Of a stretch of 64,000 nucleotides of DNA, positions 46,033 to 56,979 are shown piece by piece. Within the stretch, counting starts at the first letter, position 1; every line of letters begins with the position of its first letter. Made by a program: the position numbers and the translations under genes. Origin of the DNA: Fragilaria crotonensis (taxonomy: Eukaryota; Bacillariophyta; Fragilariophyceae; Fragilariales; Fragilariaceae); assembly GCA_022925895.1 (NCBI GenBank), contig JAKSYS010000309.1:1-64000 (forward strand), read 5' to 3'. The notes below the pieces were generated by a model. The model made no database searches, was not told the origin of the DNA, and saw nothing but the letters and a program-made list of their open reading frames with translations.

Positions 46033-47240
46033 TTAGTAGGAGTTCACAATGGCAGGGTAGCTCATACTTTCTTGAATGTCTGGTGTCTTGATGTTGTCAT
46101 TGCCCGGAGCCCCTGTTGCTGCCAACTGAGGAGACGCGTGAGGAGTAATGACAGCGTTGGGTCCAAAGTGGTGATTCTTGGCAACTCTGGCCAATACTTG
46201 TCGCATTCTCTTGTTATCATCCGCGAGTTCATCAATCTTCTTCAAAATAGTGGCAACAAAAGACTTTCTGCGATCTCGCGTCATCTTGGCATGCATACGG
46301 TTGCGTTCACGTCTGGAATTCAAAAAGTGAGTTGACGGCGTCGATGTTATACACCACACACAACGATACATGGACTATTGACTTACCGAAGCGCTTCAAG
46401 CTGACGTTTGGAAAGTGTCTTGCGTGCCCCATTTTCATCGCAGTAGACACCCGATTTCCAATTAATGTGTGTCTTCGAACCGCCGACGAGGTGTGTCTGG
46501 CCATCGAGTGTAAGCTTAATTGGTTCACTTGTCTTTTCTTCGTCATCTTCTGAAATCGAACGCATGCTGTGTTTTCCTAGTAGATCGTCGCTAACCATGG
46601 GCATGGGCACTCCGACGTCATTGTTATGATCATCAGCCGATTGAACAATATGACCAGAGGATATACCAAGAAGGATGGATGCAATGTTGCATTCTTCAAT
46701 GCTCTGTTTGAGCTTCTTGTTCTCTGCTTCAAGACCCTGGGCTTCCAACTTGAGAGTTTCCAACTGGGCTTTCTTTCGAAGTCTGGTACGACGAGCATGT
46801 TCACGGTTCCGTTCACGACTTCGGGCAATCCTCTTTTCCGCATCATCCTCGTCATTGTCGTCACCTTCATCGTCTTCATCTTCGTCATCATTGCCATTGG
46901 ATGGTTGTTGTACCAATTTATTATCCGTAGTGCAATGACTTGGAAGATGTTTGGTGACACAATTCTTGGACTTGGACATGAACTGCACGGACTCATGACT
47001 GGAATGGTGAATGTTATTGTCAGTTTCTGGAGTGTCATTGTAAAACTGAGAAACGAGAACGGAATTGGGATCTCGTTTCCGTTTCATCAGGTTCGGCTCG
47101 TCGATCATCATTCTTGGGGATGTACCTGTACAAGTATCTGATCCACCAAAGATGGAAACAGGAGTACAAGCATTTTCAGCAATCTGGGCTGCAGCAGCAA
47201 TGGCACCTGCCATGGCTTGGGCGGCTGATTCATCGTTCAT
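46033..47240 (-). CDS. Transcription factor with two bZIP domains
   Basis: Two exons (47240-46387 and 46312-46033) joined across a 74-bp GT-AG intron at 46313-46386 give 377 aa. The first bZIP, about residues 135-175, has ERNREHARRTRLRKKAQLETL (N-x7-R-x9-L) followed by leucine heptads; an acidic run (DDEDEDDEGDDNDEDD) precedes it. The second, created across the splice junction (about residues 285-325), has RRERNRMHAKMTRDRRKSF (N-x7-R) and a zipper with Ile, Leu, Met, Val in the d positions. Between them lie a Ser/acidic linker and KLTLDGQTHLVGGSKTHINW. It should bind CRE/TGACGT-like sites in the nucleus. Two basic regions in one chain are unusual and could allow a pseudo-dimer or two sites to be bound. 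Confidence 0.85.
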
Positions 47241-48419
47241 TGTACAAAAATTATTAAAGAAAAGGACTTATGTCGTAGTGATACACCCTTGAGTTCGCAG
47301 GAAAATTGGGGGAACAACAGATAGTTTTGCTTGAAACATGTACTGACATCTACACAAGACGTAATGATCCGTGATCGAACTCTGATCCACACTTCCCCCA
47401 TGGTTTTTCAGGCGGGAGAATTGCTGTTGGCTCGACACAAACCCGGCTGCTCCCTGTCTCGTGTGGCGGTGTCATCAGCAGCAGCACGTCGTCAAACATT
47501 GAACTTCGCCACCATACTAACTAGGTGCGTACTCGTACGCACTCATCATGTGACACAAACCAGCGAAACCAAGAGTCAGAGACCGAATTTCAGTCACACC
47601 AGATGACTCCGAGCCATGCGATTGGGCCACACCCCTGGTAACAGCTGTGACATGCATTTCAGCATTTCAAAACCCACGCCTCGGAGCTCTCCTGGTTTGT
47701 TTTTCTCGCTGCTGAGTTTCAACGCATTGCGCACGCAATTGAAGTTGACAGCCAGAAGATATAATTCTGGAGTACTGGATTCTGAAGCAGTACCAGGAGC
47801 CTGGTACTACAGTAGGATCATGGAGGGCCCCACTGCGCAATTCATAGTGCGGCGGATGCTTGCTGCACGCAGGCCGTTGTCACTGTCCCTCGTCCCGCCA
47901 CCCTCCGTTTCTCTGACTCCGACGCTATCTCGTACTGGTACTCCAGTACGACAATGTGCAGTGTATGGTAGTGGCGAACTTGTACTGGTACTATTACCGT
48001 ACTGTGTTTATGAAAGTACCCGGAACTTTTCTACTACTTGTACGGTAGAGGAGTGTCTCGTACTCGTAGTCGTTTACACTGTAGACAACTTACCGTAAAT
48101 GCATCGGTCTAAGGCGTCTGGCATACTGTACGTGTTGCTGTCCTCATTGCCACCAAATCTTGTGAGGTCAAGTCACTCACTTTTATCGTCATTTCCTCAA
48201 CATACATTCAAGCGGACGGACGGCCCGGATGGTATGATCGTCTCACTGTCCAACATTAGCTTCTATACCCAACAACTTCAATCACCAACAACCGACAACC
48301 CTGCAAGAAGATTTGAAATCGCAATCTGCAAAGGCGAAGTAGTAAAGTATCAGCACTCATTGTCCGATCGACGGGTTCGAACGCAAGCCTCTCAAACCAA
48401 GGTGCACACATACCCAAAT
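47241..48419. other. Bidirectional promoter region
   Basis: About 1.2 kb between divergent bZIP and Acl4-like genes. It contains a long but unconvincing frame (47616-48098) whose second half is made of GTAC/AGTACTGG words. No protein family was seen; it probably holds both promoters. Confidence 0.5.
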
Positions 48420-49690
48420 ATGCCAAAGAAGCCAAGTCATCCGCCAAAAGAAGGGACAAAACCCAAGCAACCGCAATCGGCGATCCAGCTTGTCGCAATC
48501 GCAGATGAAGCCATGCAATCTCTTGACGTCCACACGGCGATGATCCATTACCAACAAGCTGTTCCGCTATTGGAAAATCAAGACAATCATGAAAAGGAAT
48601 TGGCGGCAGTACTGGCAAAGCTTGCCGAGTGTAAAGTATCCATGGGTGATCAAGACGGAGCGGGGATGACTTTGAACGAGCCATTGAACTTTCACCACCA
48701 GGTCCCGTGCAGGCCTGCCTATATCTCTATGTTGGCCAGCTGAGCTCCGATGAGGAGGCGCTTGAAGCCCATCGAAAGGGCATTCATGAGTTGGAACAAT
48801 GCATTGCTCAGAAACAACAACAGCAATCACAAAATTCAGAAAACGGCGCCTCCAATAATGGAATTGCTGCTAGTAATGGCGGCAACACGGACAACAATGG
48901 CGACGATGGTACCACACTGGCAGATCTGCAACTTCATTTGGTCCGAGCACATTGTGCATTGGCGGAACTGTATCTGACAGATCTTTGTTTTGAAGAAAAT
49001 GCCGAACAAGAGTGCGAGTCGCATGTGCAAAAGGCTCTGCAGCTATGCGACCCACCTCTGGTCGATGCACTGCAAGCAATGGCATCACTTCGTCTATCGC
49101 AACAAAAGGATGCTACAACTTATATTCTACAAGCCTACCAAAATATGAAAACTGGCTGCGAAGCGTTGGCTGCACTGGTTGGTCTCAAAGAAGAAGAAGA
49201 TGATGATAATTTGGAAGGTAATCCTCATGACACGACGGGTGCCATGGAACTAACCGAAGTCGATGCCGTGAATAGTCTTCCCGGGTTCGAATTCCGATGT
49301 CAGACTGCCAAACTATTGTTGGAATGTGCGGCGACGACGGAATCCACCAACATGACCTGCGTTCAAGCGGCAATTCATGTTCTGGGATCACTCCTTGCCG
49401 AAAACGATGAAATTGTGGAAATTTGGTTCCTCCTCGGGTGTGCATTCGACTTGCTAGAGTCTCCTCGACTCGCACAGCATTATTGGCAACAAGCGCTCGA
49501 TATGCTCCTCAAGGTTCAGGAACAACTCAAGCAAGATGCTGAGGATGATGATGATGACGATGATGTACTAGAGGAGTTGAATGCGTGCGAAGGCCAAATA
49601 GGTGACATTCGAAACAAACTTGAACGAATCGAGCAAAGTGGTGATCTTAACCAACTCGATGCTGATGAAATGGACGTGGAAGACAGTTGA
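48420..49690 (+). CDS. Acl4-like TPR chaperone of ribosomal protein L4
   Basis: A TPR-repeat protein resembling yeast Acl4, the dedicated chaperone that escorts newly made uL4 to the nucleus. It starts MPKKPSHPPKEGTKPKQPQS; TPR-like helices follow (AIQLVAIADEAMQSLDVHTA, AAVLAKLAECKVSMGDQDGA, LYLYVGQLSSDEEALEAHRK), then a Gln/Asn-rich loop, and the C-terminal signature EIVEIWFLLGCAFDL...AQHYWQQAL before an acidic tail (DDDDDDD, then DADEMDVEDS). An upstream in-frame ATG at 48099 exists but is unlikely. The frame shifts by one base at GGGG 48662-48665, in the middle of a TPR helix; because this is a conserved housekeeping gene, I read that as a sequence error. Confidence 0.75.
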
Positions 49691-50045
49691 TTTCTATAAT
49701 TGCGCTCTTCTTTGTTTCAGTCTCAATAAGATCTTTTTAGCAAACATCAGGCTTCTCTAAGTAAGGTGCCAAGTCCGAGACATTTGCAGCACCGAGTGTT
49801 CGAATGGTTCAATTATGAAGAAGCAACAAATTTCTGATGATGAATAGCCACAAGGTATTACTTCTGGTACATCTAATTCATAGAACTATGAACAAGTGGC
49901 GGCACCGCATGAAATAGAAGTCATGTTGTTAATAACTTTTAGTAAAAGTACTGGTGTACTACTACCAAGTACCAAGTACAGTACTGGATTACAACACAGT
50001 ACACAGAATACGCTCCGCAATAACATTGTTATCGCTCCGCTCCAG
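49691..50045. other. Short intergenic
   Basis: The region between the Acl4-like gene and the outer inverted-repeat element. GTACTGG-type words cluster near 49945-50045. Confidence 0.5.
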
Positions 50046-50640
50046 TACCAGTTAAAAACCGCTTTGAACCAATAATTCGCTTTGAACCAATCAAGTGGTA
50101 ATTTTTTTGGTTCCTACGCAAACATTTGGTAAAAAGTCATATTCGAGCATTTTTTGTATGGAGAACTTGTTCATTTTCTCATGATGAAGAATTACTCTAC
50201 TTGGTTAAAAGCAAGCTTGAGTGATCTGTCTTACAGTGCATTGCACTGAGTTTTTGATTGGGAGAATTGTTTGGAGTTTGAATTTTTCCCACGTTGAGCC
50301 GGGCCTCACTTTATATGCTACCTCAAGGCGCTTAATATTTGTCAATGCTTGCGACATTTTTAGCTGCGCCTGAACTCTCGTACCGCGCCATGAAATCTAC
50401 GTGATTACCGTATTTCTCGGATATCTGTACCCCGCAAATGTACATCGAAAATGTCCGATGAGTACAGCAAAGTGAGAAAAAATGGACAACGGACGTACCA
50501 AAGTTGGGTGCGCCAAATTATTCTGCTGCGCCAATTACATGACAATTATGTTGACACTAACACACTTCTGCTGACACCAACATTCTCTGATGTTGATGTT
50601 CTTTTGACAGCATTGTTCCTTTCTTGACACTCTTGCGAAC

Positions 50641-51904
50641 ATGCCTCGTCGCAAAACTTACACAAGTCGAGAAAAGCTCCGACTCTTGGATGCAATTCAG
50701 GAACGCCTTGATGGGGGGAGAGGCATTGAGATCATGCTGTCGCGCTCTTGATATCCAACCTTCACAGGTTCGGAGGTGGATGAAGGCAAGGCCTGAATTG
50801 GCAAATCCTGAGGCCGCTCATCGTAATTCCCTGCACGCTGGAAGGGCATCCGTCCTAGCACCTCTCGAAAACCAATTGATGCGATGGTTCTTTGAGCTAC
50901 GTGAGCAAGGTTTCATTATCTCAGTGCGGTTGTTTACATTGAAGGCTTGTGAACTCAGTGCAGCGTTTCGTCGAAAAACAGAAAGAGCAAAGGATCTTGC
51001 TGTAAGAAGATTCCTGGTTTCCAACAAAATTGTGCTGCGAGCTATCACTCACGAATGCCAACGACCTCCACAAATGCTGCGCCAAGAGGCATTGGATTTC
51101 ATTGTCTCAATTCGTCCAAAGGTAAATGCACCCAACCGTGACAAGCGCTTTGTTCTGAACATGGATCAGACGCCAATTTTCTTTGACATGTCGTCTGGTC
51201 GGACACTGAGTCAAACAGGCGAACGGACTGTCAATGGTCGCACGTCATCATCGTCAACCTTACGAGTCACTGTTGCCGTTACTCTCACAGCATCAGGTGA
51301 GATGCTGAAGAACTTAATTGTCTTCAAAGGTAAGCCGGGAGCTCGCATCGAGACCAGAGAGTTCCCAACCTTCCCGGACCAAAACTTGTACGTCTGTCAG
51401 GAAAGGGCGTGGATGGATGAGCGTGTGATGCGCATTTGGGTTCGTTTGGTTTTGAAGCCTCACATCGAACAGGCACCCGAGGGGGTGCAGCCAATCATTC
51501 TGTTGGATTCCTACCGGTGCCACATGATGGCAAGCATCGTCAACGACATTCAAGACCTCGGGGTCCAGATTGAGAACATTCCAGGTGGATGTACTGGACT
51601 TTGTCAGCCAGTGGACATTGGCGTTGGCAAGCCTCTCAAAGCAAGGGCACGACAGTTGTGGGAGGAATGGATGATAAGCGAGGGTGTTGGAAATGCAGTT
51701 TCACGTCCACCGTCAAGATTGCTCCTTTCGACATGGATCACCGACTCAGCAGAGCGGATCCGACAGTCTCCAACCATCATAAACAATAGCTGGCGTCATT
51801 CAGAGTACTCATACTTCCCAGAAGTGCTGCAACGAAACGACGACACCACCGCAGATCAGCCTACTGAAGACGAGTCTCAAGTGGAGGCTGTAGGCGAAGA
51901 ATGA
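50641..51904 (+). CDS. pogo-like DDE transposase
   Basis: Cuts and pastes the element at TA sites. It starts at ATG 50641 (MPRRKTYTSREKLRLLDAIQ), then a helix-turn-helix (LRSCCRALDIQPSQVRRW), a second helical DNA-binding half, and a DDE_1 catalytic core: first acid in VLNMDQTPIF, second in IILLDSYRCH, third in GLCQPVDIGV, 36 residues apart for the last pair, with the Tigger-like CTGLCQP. An acidic tail ends it. The two N-terminal frames meet at a G6 run (50713-50718), where one extra G shifts the frame, so either the copy is broken or the run is miscounted. Confidence 0.85.
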
Positions 51905-52102
51905 GATGACACGATGGCAACTGATGGCGAGGAGTGATCACTTTTAGGTTTTTAGGAGAATCTTTTAGTTTAAGTTAGTAAGCACTGTAATGATTGCTTT
52001 AATCAAGAATACGTGCGACAGATAATGTTACTATGCACTGTAATTGCTGTAGCTAATGACTACGTGTGACAGTTAATGGTGTTCGTGATGCACTAATGTT
52101 TA

Positions 52103-52728
52103 CTATTCATCGTCTTGTTTTCCTTCAACCCGCTGATCATCGTCAACGTACTCACAGATCTCGTCATCGTCCTCTGCATCACTTCCAGAACCACCACCGG
52201 CTAGGATTGATGACGCAAGATCATGCATTGATGCAGTGCGTGTTCGTTCATTCCATGCGGACACAACTTTGGTAACTTTTGTGTCGATGATACTTGCATA
52301 ACAGGCACCCCGGTTGTAACGCGACTTCTTTCTTTCAGACGCGTTTTCGGACTGTGCCAACATGGCAACAACCTGAACGAGATGTCCATCATAAACATGG
52401 GCTTGACGAACACAGTGTCGTGGCAAGAACCCCACTCGACAACGATCAATTCCATCTGTGACCCAATATGCAGCAACTGCGGTTTCTTCGCGCTGTTGAT
52501 CTAAGAGAACGAGCATTTAGTGGGATTTCTGAGTAGAGTTCGCACGGCTTCTATTGCATGTTGTAACGTACCATTCAATATCTGCACTTTGCGAAGACGT
52601 AAAACAGTGTCAAGGGCTATCACTTTGCCACAACACGTATGTTGTTCACAAGAGCGCTCTCGATTGCACTCCTCGATGCCGACTATTTCGACTTGCACAC
52701 CAGAGGGATGATGAGTTACCTCAGACAT
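52103..52728 (-). CDS. HIRAN-domain-like protein carried by the transposon
   Basis: Spliced: exon 1 52728-52572, 71-bp intron (52501-52571; gtacgt...cttag), exon 2 52500-52103, giving 184 aa. After splicing, the core reads VQVEIVGIEEC, then VLRLRKVQILN, joined to DQQREETAVAAYWVTDG, then RVGFLPRHCVRQ and GHLVQVVAML. The order (VxVVGI, NAVxV-like strand, then VGFLPR) resembles HIRAN domains, which bind the 3'-OH end of single-stranded DNA in HLTF-type remodelers. A basic patch (ERKKSRYNRG) and an acidic tail follow. It is convergent with the transposase, 199 bp away. HIRAN is inferred from motif order alone. Confidence 0.6.
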
Positions 52729-53339
52729 GTCCAGTATGGAAATGATCCTCTTGACGAGCTGAATACGACTGTGTACGCAGCTTTACGAGAAAAAACATGT
52801 GGACAAAGATAGACACAAATGTACATGATTTTTTACGAGAGAGTACAGAAATGTAAGGGATACAGATATCCGAGAAATACGGTAGTTTGGTAATCCATGA
52901 AATCTGGTGCTGTCACAGTCACAATATGAACATACACGTTGCCAAGAGCGTAGCAGTAGAAATTTGTTTGGCGAGAATACATGTAAACGTGTGAAAAAAA
53001 CTACGCGCCCACCTATTGATTTTACTTAATGTACGTTTATTTTTTAATGTTCCGCATTGAACCAAAAAGTGCCAAAGCGGAGGCCTTCAGAATGTTTGAT
53101 AACTCAATGAATACATAGTCCAGTACAAGAATGATTCATTTTCGGCATAAACGAGAACATTGAAAAGAATTCTTAACGCAACGGAAATGAAGTTGGAGGC
53201 CTCGTGAAACAGATATCCTTTTAGTCGGATCGTGCGGTAAATTATTGGTTCAAAGCGGTTTTTAACCGGTAGTATGTTACTGGTGTATTGTCGTAATGCT
53301 TGTCACAGTAACGTATGCATACTGGTTGTGATGCCATTC

Positions 53340-53695
53340 TTACATGGTCTGGGGTGGGAGCACAGTACTGTGCCTCCAGCGCCACTACTACAACGGGGCA
53401 CGAAAGTACTGTACGGGCAGCACTACGGGCACGACTACCTGTACTATCGTTGCCCCGGATCGGCAGTTCATATCGGCATGTCGTATCGGCATGTTGTATG
53501 CATACATACGTAATGGATACGGTGACATCCACGATTCACCGTTGAACGCGAAAACTAGCTGCAACGTGAACTCGCCGATCCAAGCCGCTGGAGTGGGAGA
53601 TTTTGCCCACATCGATCCACCAAAGTGAACCGACTGTGCCAAGCAAACTTCCATCCCAGCAACTAAGTCAATAGCTTACTAATCGTTTAATTTTC
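53340..53695 (+). repeat. Split direct repeat A1
   Basis: 356 bp, identical by eye to A2 (60318-60673). It starts ttacatggtctgggg and ends aatcgtttaattttc. Confidence 0.9.
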
Positions 53696-54431
53696 AATGG
53701 CTCCCATGGTTAACATCGCAGGAAATACTGCTATGAACAAGTGGACTGATTTTACGCCCGAAATCGGGATGATGGAGGACCTTTTCAGGCGCTCTTTGAA
53801 ACGAACGGAGCAGCAATGGCAAGGAAGACAGAGGGCACCTCAACAACGCCGCTAAGCTGACAGAGACAATCACGGGGAGCGACTATGGGAACATGTTACT
53901 GGTCCCGGAAGCAGAGGAATCATGCAGCTGATCCACCACGGGTTCGCCTGCAACACCGACGCCGGATTTTCGCTCGCGTTCGCGCACGGAAACATCGAGG
54001 ACACAACCACCTTCAAAACCGTCGACCGGGACGAGATGGTGGCTCCAGCCGTGGTACGAAACCCCGATCCCGGCGAGGATGAAGGGAACAGGGGCGTTTG
54101 CTGTCCCAACCTTGGAAAGCATGATGTCAGCCGAGTCGCCAGAAGAATTCGCAAACCTCGCGGAAGAAGGGAACCCAATCCTGACGAATCGCCCGAACCA
54201 CTGCCTCATCACACCTGGGATCTTCGAAGAAGTCGGGGAGCTAAAGTCATATCAGCCAGGGACCTAGCCTTCGCGATCATAGAGCCTTCCAGAATGCAGC
54301 GGCAGACGACGACGAGATCAGCACGGAGCGGGAAGCGGAAGCGGAAGGACTTGAAGACACGTTAGCCATGCTGTGGGCCTCTGAGAACGGACTACTCCGG
54401 GAGATCCGTCTCGTCGACGTCCCCGAGCACA

Positions 54432-55646
54432 ATGATGAGTCACCTCATTCGAGGAGTCCGAAGTAGACTAGTAGCAGGGGAGCAGAGGACCCTCCCAACG
54501 GGAGGGGTCGCCGGAGCCCCGGGTACGACCGAAGGAACCGCGAGCATGGAAATGATGGCAGCATCCTCGCAGAGCATGGTCGCGTTGCTCAGCCGATTTC
54601 AAGAAGGAGCCGAAGCCGACAGACAGAAGAAGGACTCCGAGAAATCAATCCTGAAGGCCATGGGGCCAACCCAGCGAGGCCTCTTCACCTCGCTCTGCAC
54701 AAGACGAATGAACGCTGAGCCCGTAATGACCGAGTTCATGACAAATTTAACGACGAGCAAGACTCCGCAGAAGGCGATAAACCTCATCCAGTCCGAGACA
54801 CGAGACTGGGAGGGGACATTCTCAGTGGGAGGATTCCACCGGATGCTCTCGAATGGCTTTCTCTCTCAGGACCCGAACAGGGCAAACCCTGGCGGATACA
54901 CCATCTTCATGTTTCACCCGAAGACAGTGGATCTCGGATCCAAGACGGGGAGAGGTGGTAACGAACTGCTGCGCGAGTACCTCGGGATGGATGTGGACGA
55001 AGCGACCCTGGAGTTTTACATGAAACAGGGCTTCTACACCCCGAACACACCAAATGATCTACGAGTCCAACTTCAGACGGCCCTCGACATGCTCGAACTG
55101 CTGACCTGCGACGGGACAATCGCAGGGAAGGGGCTGGCGTACATACTCGAACCAAGACGATGGTCTCAACTGACCACAGTCCTCAACGACAGGTTCAAAT
55201 CGGAGAAGGACTTCGGGGCAAAGTTTTGCTACGCCCTCGACCGGCACCTCCAAACATTCTTCAACAAAGTGACGAGGTGGGAGGACATCGCGACGGAGGG
55301 GCAGTCCCGCTACCTGGCAAACAAGGCGGAGGAGCTCGTCGAGCGACTCGAAGACGGCCAAGGATTGAACGTCGTGCTACCAACCGCTCTGGCCAGCACC
55401 TCGACGCCGGACAAAACCAAGCGAGCGGGGAATGTCGCCGCCAACGATAAAGCCCCGAAGAAGAAGAAGCCAGCAACACCCGGAGCCGGAGCCGCAGCGA
55501 AGGACGATGTTAGCCACCCGAACACCGACCCCGTAGCGACCTGGATGCTGCCCGCCGGGACCGACTACCTGGACTTGTTTGGCACCAAAATGCCAGGGCT
55601 CAAGGGTGGCCAGTGCTCCTGGACACACGCATCTCGAAGCGGCTGA
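54432..55646 (+). CDS. gag-like ORF of the tyrosine-recombinase element
   Basis: A 404-codon frame located where DIRS-order elements keep their gag-like gene. It is helical, with Ala/Pro/Lys-rich C-terminal low complexity (KAPKKKKPATPGAGAAAK). No CCHC knuckle is obvious in this frame. Assigned by position. Confidence 0.55.
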   Translation: MMSHLIRGVRSRLVAGEQRTLPTGGVAGAPGTTEGTASMEMMAASSQSMVALLSRFQEGAEADRQKKDSEKSILKAMGPTQRGLFTSLCTRRMNAEPVMTEFMTNLTTSKTPQKAINLIQSETRDWEGTFSVGGFHRMLSNGFLSQDPNRANPGGYTIFMFHPKTVDLGSKTGRGGNELLREYLGMDVDEATLEFYMKQGFYTPNTPNDLRVQLQTALDMLELLTCDGTIAGKGLAYILEPRRWSQLTTVLNDRFKSEKDFGAKFCYALDRHLQTFFNKVTRWEDIATEGQSRYLANKAEELVERLEDGQGLNVVLPTALASTSTPDKTKRAGNVAANDKAPKKKKPATPGAGAAAKDDVSHPNTDPVATWMLPAGTDYLDLFGTKMPGLKGGQCSWTHASRSG

Positions 55647-56979
55647 ACAAGACACAGAAGGCACCCATGTGTGTCGGTTTCAGTCAACCGGAAAGTGCCA
55701 GCAGAGCTGCTCCCTGGCCCACATCACTGCCCTCGACATGCCCGAGGGCGCCCGGGCGACAGCCACAGCCCGCTTTAAGGCAGTTTATAATGCCTGAAGG
55801 CGTCGGCCATCGGGGCCAAACCCTCCGCCACTGATGGCCACTCAAAATTTTCCTCCCTCCCACCCTCCCGCCCACAGACGGTCAAAGTTCAATGGCTCGA
55901 CGGACGCAAGGAGAAAGGAGCATCATCCGAACCCAGTAAGGAGGCCGGGACAGCACAAGCAGCCCCAGTAAGGGGTCTGGAAAAGCACTCAGGGACCCCA
56001 CCAGTAAGGCGGGACCGGGTGACGGAGCGCCCAGAAGGAACACGACCCAAACAGCGACCAGTACGGTCGCAGACACGACCAGTATGGTCGCAGACACACG
56101 TCCCCAACAACGAGCCCCGAGATGTACCGGGACCCCGCGTCGCACACCATAACAAGATCCGATGCGGATCCGGAGAACGCGAATCAAGCCACTTCGAGCA
56201 CGGCCAGTACCCCGAACGCAGACCGAAGTCCCAGCCAGCGTGTTCGGCGATATGACCGAGGATCGGAGGCGTCGTTTATCGCTGACGCGACCTCAGCCCG
56301 GAGGGCCAGGCTGCGCCACGAAGCGGCTTCCAGGGATAGCGCTGCAGAGGGAACACCCGAGCCGAACGACGGCAAGGTAGGATCGAAACCGAACGGGGGG
56401 AGCCTGACGACGAGCGCAGCGGAGCGCATCAGGAGTATCCTGAGCCCGACGACGCGCCTGGCACGACGGCTCACCACTGCGGAATACACCGCAACCAAGG
56501 GCGGAATCGACTCGCGCCCATCAGCTAGCGCCCAAAAGGCGACGAACGAAACGTCAAGCGTCTAAGGGATGCGGACGCGTCTGACCGGGAGACACTAGGT
56601 GAGTACCCGTTCCTCGTTCATTCGTCAAGAAGCGACCAGCACCTGCCGGGGATGCATCACATTTCTTCTCGGAGCCGCCATCGGGGCCGTGCGACGAGTT
56701 CGAACCCCCAGCCTGGTTCCTGGAGGCAATCAAGGGAATTTGCTCGACCACCCCCGAAGTCCCATCAATGTCCCCCATCCAGTTCGCAATGTCGGAAGCC
56801 GCCGCGGAGCACAACGCGGAGGTACTGAAATCCTTCGACTTTGACCTTGGACGTCTGATCCAAGATAACGAGTCATCGACCATCGGGTTCGGGTCTGAGT
56901 TCCGCCGAATCAGGGACCTCCGGCCACTCATCGGACGGCACCCTCACTTCCCCCCGCCTGGAATCCCTCCTCACGAAGG

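Larger units (their letters stand above)
50408..52882. mobile_element. pogo-like DNA transposon with two genes
   Basis: About 2.5 kb with terminal inverted repeats that begin ccgtatttctcggatatc (left from 50408; complement ends 52882) and TA at each end. It contains a DDE transposase gene on the plus strand and, convergent to it, a spliced HIRAN-like gene on the minus strand. Termini are nearly perfect, and the genes are intact apart from one homopolymer indel, so the insertion is recent. A remnant with the same terminus lies at 13.1-13.5 kb. Confidence 0.85.
50046..53271. mobile_element. Outer inverted-repeat element enclosing a pogo-like transposon
   Basis: A 27-bp perfect inverted repeat (50051-50077, beginning gttaaaaaccgctttgaac; complement at 53240-53266) is extended outward by tacc[a/g], so both ends are TA. 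Between this and the inner transposon lie 328 bp (left) and 355 bp (right) with no coding sequence. It looks like a short TA-targeting element of roughly 0.75 kb, into which the pogo-like transposon inserted. Confidence 0.7.

Noticed and set aside
47616-48098. 160-codon plus-strand frame between the bZIP and Acl4-like genes
   Set aside because: No family features, composition dominated by GTAC-type intergenic words, and it lies where two divergent promoters are expected.
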